Origin: Tetrahymena thermophila SB210
Lineage: Eukaryota > Ciliophora > Oligohymenophorea > Hymenostomatida > Tetrahymenidae
Reading direction: 5' to 3'
Assembly: GCF_000189635.1 (NCBI RefSeq)
Contig: NW_002476335.1
Span: 620,001 to 684,000 of the forward strand
Length of the DNA stretch: 64,000 nt
Every line of letters starts with the position of its first letter. Within the stretch, counting starts at the first letter, position 1. The position numbers and the translations under genes were made by a program. The notes beneath the pieces were generated by a model. It worked only from the letters and a program-made list of their open reading frames with translations. It searched no databases and was not told the origin of the DNA. Shown here piece by piece: positions 54,983-64,000 of the stretch.

Positions 54983-56842
54983 ATGAGCTATATATTTTCA
55001 GAGAATTATATTAAACAAAAATTAAAACGTCTTGAAGAAGTAATTCAGCATCTTTTAATTGCGTTTCATTCTTTATATTTTTAAATATCGCCATTCTTTT
55101 AACAAATTATATTAATATTTATATAGATTAATGAATATAACAGAGCAAGATTAGCTATGTTTAATAGAAAAAAAGCTTTCATGTCACGAAAGGAATATGA
55201 AAGATATAAGAACATTTTATTTGGCACAGACTATAAAAGCTTAAGAGAATCATTGTAAAATACTTAAAATAAAGAAAAAAATAATGGATCTGAAGAATAA
55301 GACAATACCTAATCATAATAATAATAATAACAATAACAACTAAAAACTGGGCTCAAAGGTTCCAAGTCTTAAGGAAAAGTTAAACAAATGTCTTAAACAG
55401 CTGGAAATATTATTTCAACTGCAAGTAAATTACTTATTCATTCTGTTTTTTAAATAATTTTTTCATTTTATAGATAATAAAAATAAAATGTACAATAATG
55501 GTTTGAGCTAAGCAAACTACACAGGAGGTTTTTAATAAAAAAGTAATTAAAATGAAGATTAAAAATTTTAAATGAACAATTCAGGTTAGCAAGAGTAGCA
55601 AGAATATGTAGATAAAAGATATTCGACTCCTTAGTAGCAAAGCCTTGAGGAAAATCAAATATTTTTGAATGAAGGGGATAATTAACATAACTATTAAAAT
55701 AACTTTAATATGGTTACATTTAACTCAGCAGATAAGAAAATGAATACTTTTAATCCTTAAGCTACAAGCTAAGATACAGGCTTATATTAAACATAAAATT
55801 ACGAAGACTTTGACTATGAACAATAGCAACTTATAAAATATATTAAAAAAATAGAAGTCGAAAAGTAGGAATTAGAGAATGAGCTTTATGAAATTTAATT
55901 GAAAGCTGCAAATTTAAATTTATAAAGTAACCGTAAAAATTAAAAGAGTATCTTCGAAGAAGTTTTCAAAGAATAAGAAGAATACATACCTATTTAAACA
56001 AAATCTTTACTAAATATAAGAAAATAAAGTCCAACCTAATCTCCTTTAAAATTGAAATAATCACATAGAGAGTCATTAGATTCTCTACAAAAAATTCCTA
56101 ATTATAGATAAGTAAATTTTACATTAAAAATATAATTTTTCACAAAAAATAACAATTTAATTTTTTCATCTTAATTTTAAAACAAAACATTTAAAAAAAA
56201 AACAAAGAAATTCATTAATTGTCTTGTATTAAAAATCATAAAATATATTTAAATATAACTTTTTATATTTAAAAGTTGTAAAAAAAAATTGGCCTTGATT
56301 TCGAAACATAATGGGATTTACTAGAAAAGTGGGAGTCTTTGAATGCAAAATATCCTGTAACTCCAAATCCTTTTTTTATTTCAACTTAATCAGAATAGAA
56401 ATAATATGAAAGCGCTTTTAATTTCTAAGATTAATCAAAATCTTCCTTTTGGGATAGTATAAATTAAATGAAAAAGGAAACACAGGGAGTGAATGCATAA
56501 AAGAAAGCAATTCACACCTACTTACCAGAAGATGAAAATTGGGAAACAAAATTTAACAAAATAGGAAAAAGTTATGAAGAAAGATATACTGCTGTTGATA
56601 ATGATATTTATTTCGGATCTGAATTTGTTGGAAGAAAAAATAGTAAACCATTTGTAAATAAGTATGTAGTCAATAAGTATACAATAGATAAGCTATCTGA
56701 TGATATAGATTTTATAATGAGATAATCTAGATTAAATAACTCACCATTCAAATCCTTAAAATCTTAATCTCCATTCAAAAATAAAAGATCTCTTTATGAA
56801 ATTCCTGAAGAGTTTTCATAAGATAATTCTGTAAATTATTGA
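54983..56842 (+). CDS. Hypothetical protein, 519 residues, four exons
   Basis: Exons 54983-55039, 55127-55424, 55474-56111 and 56276-56842 join in frame to TGA at 56840-56842. The basic N-terminus (MSYIFSENYIKQKLKRLEEI) runs into a helical stretch (RLAMFNRKKAFMSRKEYERYKNILFG). A run of nine Q (mostly TAA) and a disordered middle follow. A coiled-coil segment lies near 55820-55960 (LIKYIKKIEVEKQELENELYEI). The last exon looks more ordered (IGLDFETQWDLLEKWESLN; SEFVGRKNSKPFVNKY). No known domain. The consistent splice phases support the model. Confidence 0.68.
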
Positions 56843-57555
56843 CTTTGTTTAATTTTATTTTTATAGATTTATACAATGTTTATAAGCATAATTACTATTA
56901 ATGAAAATGATGCCTATGAAGAAAACCTGCTATAAATAAAAAAAATATAAATAATAAACAAATAAATAAATATACTAATAAATAAATATAATAATTTTGG
57001 AGTGTTTAGAGCTATTAAATTATATTGTTTAGATTTTATCCTGCCTTTTTGTTTGTTATAAATAAAATATGATTTATTCTATAATAAATATTTCATTATT
57101 TTCATCAAGAATATTTTTTTATTTCTTCTGATTAGTAACAAGTAGATATAGAGTTGAAAAAAATTGTTTGGTTTTAAGTATGTCAAATTATTTATATAGA
57201 TGATATTAAAAATGAAAATCAAATATTTTTTTAATCTTGAAAATAATTTATTAAAACACGTAAATTTACTCTGATTTATATTTAATACCTATTTTCAGCT
57301 TTTTAAAAAGTATATTTCATTTTAATATTCAATAAAAATATTGTTTAAGACCCAAATTAAAGTAGAAATTATTATTTATTCATTAGTAATTCCTTTAAAA
57401 TATGCAGTATATAGATTTTTTGTAATTAAAAACTAATAAAATAAATAAATTTTATTGTTTTACAAAATCTTACAGAAGATATCTAATCTACGATACGCAC
57501 TTAAGTTTTTTAACTAGGCTTTTATTTATTTTTTTAAACTCTATATTTCTAATTA
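56843..57555. other. Intergenic between convergent genes
   Basis: 713 bp of AT-rich sequence with 3' UTR character. No gene seen. Confidence 0.5.
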
Positions 57556-58413
57556 TCAATTAGCTTGATAGAAACTTTTAGAATATGCAAAATATTTAAA
57601 GGGATTTCTGTGCCAAGTATAATGCAAAGTAGGATTTCTGTAATCATAATTTCTTTTTCTAAATATTGTGTCATGAACATTAATGAATTATACATATGCT
57701 CCTCTATGAAACAAAGCATTTTTTTCAAATGATTTGTAATATTACTAAGCAGTAAGCTCTATTTTCTGATTGAAGAAATCCCTTTTTTCACCAAATCTTG
57801 TTAAATCAAGATTAGCTTTTGGGTTAACATAACTATAAACCTTTTTGATTCTGGGTGTCGTTATTTTATAATTTGGATCCAAAGCTTATCCTAAAGGATA
57901 CTCTAATTGAGAATTTCTTTCCTAAATTTATTTATTTAATTCAGCATTCTCTTTAAATTGAATATCTGGTAAAATAGTAAAAGTGCAAGGATCATTTGAT
58001 TTAATTTCACTTAAAATGAAGAACTTATTTTTTTATGCGTAATTTTCGTTAAAGTAAATTGCTTTGATTTTAGTTTCTAAAGAAATATCAATTCTAGAAG
58101 CAATTGCGTCTGCTTCCTATTTAACTAAATATTCCTCTTCCGCGTTTAATTTATTTGCTTCTTTTTCCATTTCTTTTTTGGCTTCAATAACTTCTTTTTC
58201 CAGATCTTTTTACAAGTTTTCTAACATCTCTTTTTTAATATATGGAGTGAAAAATTCACTCCTCTCAATATCTTTTCTTAATCTTTTTTGATAGGATGTC
58301 AAGTTTTCCCAGAACCCTCTCCCGAATACCACATTTGAGCTAAAAGAATTCTTCTATTGCTAAGGTTCTTACTCAGAACCGAATTGATCTTCTTAAATAT
58401 TACTATTGTTCAT
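57556..58413 (-). CDS. Hypothetical protein, 285 residues
   Basis: Single exon of 286 codons, ATG 58413-58411 to TGA 57558-57556. N-terminal ~35 residues are Q/S/N-rich. Residues ~45-115 form a charged helix, probably a coiled coil (QKRLRKDIERSEFF; DLEKEVIEAKKEMEKEANKLNAEEEYLVKQEADAI). The C-terminal half is more globular with many aromatic residues (KVYSYVNPKANLDLTRFGEKRDFF; RKRNYDYRNPTLHYTWHRNPFKYFAYS). No signal peptide, no TM, no recognised family. Confidence 0.7.
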
Positions 58414-58783
58414 ACAACCAATTATATTATTTATTATTTGAATATCTTTTACATTCCAAATTATTATTAAAATTTTTTAATAATGTTAGTGTAAAAAAAA
58501 AAAATTACAATAATCAAGCAATTTTTGGTTATTTTTTGTAAATAAAATATATATTCTGGAATTAGATATAGGTTATGAAGTATTCAAAATGATATAAAAT
58601 ACAATACGTTTTTATCAATAAAAAAATCTTATTTTACTTGAATTAGAGAAAAAATAAATAATTATTATTTAAACGATAAAGCATAAAATATTTTATAAAA
58701 TTATATTTGATTTATATCTTTTTTGGGGTACAGATAATTTTTATTTATTTAAAAGTATAATTTTTTTTATATAAAAAGAACAA
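58414..58783. other. Intergenic, AT-rich
   Basis: 370 bp between the 3' end of the large surface-protein gene and the start of the 285-residue gene, both on minus. Nothing recognisable. Confidence 0.5.
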
Positions 58784-61700
58784 TCAATCATTTTTAAAAG
58801 CTTAGATTCTTTCATTTAAAATAATATGGCTAAATTTAGTTCTTTTTCTCCTGTCTTATTTCTTTATTGGAGATTATTATTAAAGTTGTTGTTGAATGTT
58901 TTCTTATTATTCATTTTAACTTATTTGTTTTTTAACATTGTTAAAATGTATGATTTGGGATGGCGTGCAAGTAAAATTTTGTTAATATATATCTTGTTTT
59001 TAAATTTAAGGTTCTTATGTTTATAATTTTTCAGAAGACTGAATATTACTTTTTTAGATAATGTTTTATTCAACTTTATTTTTTTAAACATTATTTAAAG
59101 TGCAGTTTTATTTATCAAAGAAAGGCACTATCTATCTCTTAATTTTATAAATGTTTAAAGATTTTATAATTATATATGAGTGCAGAGAAAGCAGTAAGAT
59201 AGATATGGCAATCATTTCATAAAGCTATATTATTTTATCGGTATTACTTGTGTTACTTATATCTACTGATATCATCACAATTTTTAACAAATTTTAAATG
59301 CTTGATAAAATAAAAATGACATATTATTTATGATTATTATTTGATTTGTTTAATGTTTCTTTTGAGTTTAAATTTGATTTATCCTAAATTAAATGGCTGT
59401 ATGAATTTTATCCACTTTTAGAGTTTTGAGTATTTTATTATTAAAATATGTTTGATTATTCCATCTGACTTTGGTTATTTAATTTAAAAGAATATTAATT
59501 ATTATAGTTGTTAGTGTCTTAGAAGATAAAAGAAATGTAGAAAATTCTAAACTCTATAATACTGAGAGCATTTAAAGTCCACTTTATAAAATTTTGAAAC
59601 TTAGATTGAAGCAAAACTTTGGTATACGACTAAGAAATCTAATTTCTAATGAAGTGGAAAGAGAACTGTGTAAAAAGATAAAATATTACAATAAAAGTAA
59701 GTAAAACTAGATGGATTATTTATAAAAGTACCTATTCTCTTGTTTCATTTTGATTTAAATGATCAATTATATCGAGTAAGACTTAACTTAAGTACTATAT
59801 TTAGCAATACATCTCTATGCAAACCCATTAAACTAATAGTAAATAATACATCCTTGTGTTACTCTTTAATAAATAGGTACTCATGCTGATACTAATAGAT
59901 AAAATTATAGAAACAGAGATAGCCGAAAGCTTATATTATTAATGTTCTACACATTTGCTATTACTAAGTTAGTATCCACTCATACATTCTAGGCAGTAAT
60001 TACATTTATCTTTATCACATTTTGCACAATTTTTAATATCACAGAAGTTTTTAGTATCATTATAACTGTTATTTGTGTTACTGTTATTGCTGCTTGAGCT
60101 ATTGTTGTTATTGTTGTTGCTGTTTCCTTGACCTCCTTAATTATTATTATTATTACCATTACCGTTATTGCTGTTTGTATTATTATTATTGTTGTTGTTG
60201 TTGCTGTTTGTAGTATTATTATTTTTGTTGTTATTGCTACCTTAATTATTATTATTATTACCAGAATTTCCTTAACTATTAGTATTACTACCACCATTGT
60301 TTGTGTTAGTGTTATTACTGTTTGTAGTGTTATTATTATTGTTGTTGTTATTGCTACCTTAACCTCCTTAATTACTATTATTATTGTTGTTTGTAGAATT
60401 GCTATTACTTCCTTAATTATTATTATTTGTAGAGTTATTGCTGGTACAGTTATTATTACTAGTGTTATTATTATTTTAATTGTTATTATTACTCGTGCCA
60501 TTATTATTACCATTATTTCCTGATGTACTATTATTGTTATTATTGTTTCCTTAACCTGAAGTGCTGTTATTATTATTATTACTGCTACTATTTGTACTGT
60601 TAAATAAAACACAGTTATTTGAGCTAATATAACATTTTATACACTTTGAACTGCAAAGTAAGTTACTTATAGAGATATTTAGAGGTGTAATTAAAGAAAT
60701 TAAATTTGAACCTTAGTTATAATCAAAAATTTGTAGCTATAAATCATTAAAAGAAAATTCAGATGTTTGATAAGTGCTCAATCCATTGATAAGAATAGGT
60801 AAATCTGTTTATATTTATGTAAGATTTAAGTATTTAAAAGATAATATAGTGCTGGTTTCATTATAATTAATAGACTAAATACTACATTTTTAACTTGTAA
60901 CTTTTAGATTTTATTCATTTAAAAGTAAACTTTTTCCAAATCCGCTTATTTTAATTAGACCATTTGGAGGTAAATTAATCACAGATTATATTTATAGAGT
61001 TGCTTTAAATTAATCTCCTAATAGTTTAGAATCTTAGGTTCCATCGTAGGATATAGCTGTGTTTAAACTTAAAGGTTGTAATTCATTAAATAGCAAACTA
61101 AATGATGAAGCATAGATTTGTCCAAGTGAATTTATAAAGCAAACTTTATATTAAATAGAAACTAAATATATTGGATTGTTAATAAAGGATAATTAAATAG
61201 ATAAATCAGATTTAATAATCTGCTAAGGAAGATTGATAGGTATAGAGAAGGAAATAATATTTTAATTTTGATTAGATTAGCTATCTAAATTAAATTGACT
61301 AATTTAGAAAGGTGATGAACTAGGAATAGATGAACTTTAGATTGCTAAACTATTTAGCATAGATAAATCACATGATTTATCTAAATATATTTAAACGCTT
61401 TCCCCAGTCAAAATCTATAAGTTTTCTAAGAAAACTAATAAAACAGCAATATTTCCAACTGTGTTTATAAAGGTTGAATTCATTATTTAAAGCTAAACAT
61501 TTTTCAATAAGTAAGGATCAGTTAAATTTAATTACAAAGGATTTTATCCTTAAGCTATTTAGTGGAGTAAAAAAGAGTTTCCAAATGTTTCTATTTTTTT
61601 AAATTAATTATTTTAGTTTAAAAATATTTTTTTTAAAATTACATATCTAAGGAGTTTAGACGACACTCTAAAATCTTGATAAGGTCACATTTTATAAAAT

Positions 61701-64000
61701 GATGGTGTAATTCAATTACTTTTAAAGAGTGAAATTAGTAATTTTCAATTAATTATTGCTATATGTCCAGTTTAATTATTTTTGCTAAGAAAAACCATCT
61801 AAAAAAACAAAAACAGAGTTTTATGTAAATTATATTGAATTTGAAAATTGAATTTGGACACTATTTTAATTTAGACCATCTATGGTAAAAGAGTCTGAAT
61901 TTACATAAAAGGATAATAAGATACTATTTGTATTTGATAGTTGCATTTACATTAAAGATTACCATGCAGTAATGTATAATAAATCAGGCTAGCATTAAGG
62001 GAGCTAAATTAGTGATCTGTAATATACTTATCGATTTTAATCCAAAATTTAGTATTCAAAAGAATCGTATACTTAATAAGTACTTAAAAAGTTTTAAATC
62101 TTTTATTTTAAAATTAAAATATATTTTATCTTTCTTGTTAGGAAAATTTTTAAAAATTATAATTATTACATAATTAAGTTAGAAATAAATTAGTTAGTTA
62201 GCAGGCAACGTAGTTGCTTAGGTGTATGGTATAGTAAGGACATTATTTAGAACAGATAGTTGACTCTGAAAATTCTATGAATTCATAATTAATTATATAT
62301 TCTAAGGCTGTGGAGTATTTTACAGATTTCCAAAAAAGCTCTGAGGGAAGATAAGATTTATGAATCCTAATTACAATAAAAATTCTTAAATACTTATTAA
62401 ATAAATAATTTTTACCCTTGTTTTAAAGCTAATATTAATTTGTAAAGTTAAACTGAATTGATGAATTTTATGCAATCACCAAGCTTTGGAAAGTCAACTT
62501 GAGACAAGAATTACAGTATATTAGCTGAGTAAAACTACTTTAATGCTAAGGATATTAGTTAAAGTAGCTATTTTAGGCTATAATTGAGACATTACCTCCA
62601 TACATAGGAACTTAAAGTCCCTGAATAGTAAACACTATCTGTTAGTCAGAACTTACTGAACTTGTAAGAAAATTTTAGAAAACTATCTAATTATTAATCA
62701 CAGAATATTGTGTATTTGAAGTTTAGAAGAATGATATCCCAGTTACATTCAAATTTTATACTTTTTAATATTATAAAATTTAAGAAGGGCAATAATTTAA
62801 AATAAAAATTTAATGAATGACAATTTTATTGATTTAAAAAAAATAAGCGTAAAATAAATAAATAAATAATAAGATTAAATTACTGGTTGGAATTTAAACA
62901 TTACTTGAGAAGTTTAGTGTTAGTGTAGAGTTATACGAAAGCATGTATCTTTAAGGAACAATAGTTATATTTAATGTTAAAGGACTTCCATATTAAACAG
63001 AAGAAAAAGAAACATTAAACAATGAAAAAGGAGATGTATTTTATTAAATTAAAGACACCTTTTAAGAACATTTATAGAATCCTTATTTATCAATTAAGTA
63101 CATATCAAACATCAATTTTGATTTAACAGTAGGTGGGTAATATAAATTTGAAAGAGTGATAATTAATTGTTGATCTATTTAACCCTCTAAATTATTAATT
63201 TACACATTTTAGAAACCTGAAATTAATATTGATTATGAATCTATAACACTGACATTTAGATTTTGTTGAGGGCTATTAGCATATACCTATATTTTATGTA
63301 AAGTTAAATTGAATAAACTCAACAAAAAAAAATATTAACTCAAAAATTAAATTTACTTGTTATACCCAAGCTTAAATTTATGAGATATTAAAATAAGGAT
63401 TTAAATTTGCTGAGAAATCAGATGGAGGATATGCTAGAGTTTATGAAGCTCCTAAATATTCTTGATATTAAAAGCTTAAAAGCAGGCTATCATTCTAAGA
63501 GAAAATCATATTATAAGAAAAGTCAATTGAAAAGGTCACATTTCCTAGTATATGGCATCCAGAATTAGAAATTAAATTAATAGGAACCAACTGACACTGA
63601 TTTATACTATAATATAGATTTGTAGGTACGTTATATGTTATAGTACTTTATTAGGAGGAATTTTATATCATAACAAATTTGCCTGCTGTGACATTACTAT
63701 TAGCAGTATTTGTTATGTTTTAAAAGTTGATAATCAAGTTTTCAATAAAATTATTTTATAAATATTATTATTATTGATCATTAATAGAAAAAATAAATTT
63801 TCCTTTTGAGTAAGTATATTCTAAATTAATTGTTTCTCCATCTGTGGTACTAATTAAAACTTATGGTTAATTTACTTGAGTATTATCAAACAGCTAGAAT
63901 GTTAACTAATTCAGATTTTAAATGACATTAAATTTTAAGGATAATTAATCAGTCTACATAGGCTACGGAAATTTTTTGAACATAAAATAATTTTTACTAG
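58784..64000 (-). CDS. Large Asn-rich surface protein with Cys cluster and C-terminal membrane segments; 5' end outside window
   Basis: Stop TGA at 58786-58784; the minus-strand frame then runs open through at least 60880 and continues upstream with introns to the window edge. Order from the C-terminus backwards: a Q-rich cytoplasmic tail; about five hydrophobic segments (AISVSIILSISISMSTYLL, YYLLLVQWVCIEMYC, IHLVLLTFIVIFYLF, VIFILSSIQNLLKIVMIS, EMIAISILLLSLHSYIII); a Cys cluster of furin/EGF type (CDIKNCAKCDKDKCNYCLECMSGYQLSNSKCV); a ~190-residue Asn/Ser/Thr/Gly linker (60070-60610); and a long beta-rich ectodomain with many N-X-S/T sites (for example KITNFTLQKQLNYTIILQNVTL; NSGCHILGNVTF). 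I treat it as one gene, but the splice pattern between about 61600 and 63400 is not fully resolved, so two genes remain possible. Confidence 0.6.
60070..60612 (-). repeat. Asn-codon trinucleotide-rich low-complexity tract
   Basis: On the coding (minus) strand this is an AAT/AAC-rich stretch broken by GGT, AGC, ACT and TAA codons, encoding runs of Asn with S, T, G and Q. Both strands show long stop-free frames here only because of the repeat; the Asn frame is the one continuous with the Cys cluster and the membrane segments. Confidence 0.8.

Noticed and set aside
58826..59026. Plus-strand 66-codon hydrophobic frame
   Set aside because: It lies opposite the Q-rich tail of the large minus-strand gene, whose frame stays open for more than 2 kb; the plus frame is a shadow.
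59989..60612. Long Ile/Val/Thr-rich frames on both strands
   Set aside because: Out-of-frame readings of the AAT/AAC (Asn) repeat. Only the Asn frame continues into the Cys cluster and membrane segments.

Overview
The window is nuclear DNA from a ciliate that reads TAA and TAG as glutamine and stops only at TGA (genetic code 6). Base composition is very AT-rich. Conserved glutamines encoded by TAA occur inside well-known motifs: the THW-loop of a PRMT at about 5520-5540 and the NQTSSRSH block of a kinesin at about 37930-37960. Most introns are 45-250 nt with GT...AG ends, which fits Tetrahymena or a close hymenostome and not Paramecium (18-35 nt introns). A three-frame reading with standard stops shreds almost every gene here, so all models below were built by hand under code 6 with splice phases checked.

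Layout, left to right: the 3' end of IFT139/TTC21 (1-1207, +); a PH / transmembrane / START protein (1870-3999, +); a type I protein arginine methyltransferase (4333-5713, +); a six-exon basic protein of unknown function (6639-7958, -); a TMEM237-like transition-zone membrane protein (8715-10343, +); a Q/N-rich 998-residue protein (11764-14760, +); an ABCC/MRP transporter (15194-20455, -); a tandemly duplicated non-coding unit (20645-21217); a Q/N-rich 973-residue protein (21849-24770, +); tRNA-Gly(GCC) (25015-25084, -); a PH + TTC39/Iml2-like protein (25862-30603, +); a two-TM ciliate protein (31353-33455, -); an unknown 392-residue protein (33747-34925, +); a KIF19-type kinesin-8 (35265-39073, -); a bL25-family mitochondrial ribosomal protein (39860-41317, -) head to head with another predicted mitochondrial protein (42175-43636, +); a coiled-coil protein (45319-47973, +); a TPR-like protein ending in a polybasic CaaX box (48719-52494, +); a CCCH zinc finger fused to a histidine phosphatase (53200-54249, -); two unknown proteins (54983-56842, + and 57556-58413, -); and the 3' part of a large Asn-rich, Cys-containing multi-TM surface protein that runs off the right edge (58784-64000, -).

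Three genes belong to the cilium (IFT139, TMEM237, KIF19) and two to the mitochondrion. The rest are signalling, lipid-binding, transport or ciliate-specific proteins. No CRISPR, phage or bacterial feature is present, and no transposase was found. The most striking non-gene structure is a perfect 67-bp inverted repeat with a 12-nt loop and a 6-bp flanking direct repeat (35870-36028). It lies exactly at the 5' splice site of a KIF19 intron and looks like a foldback/MITE-type insertion that is tolerated because it is spliced out.
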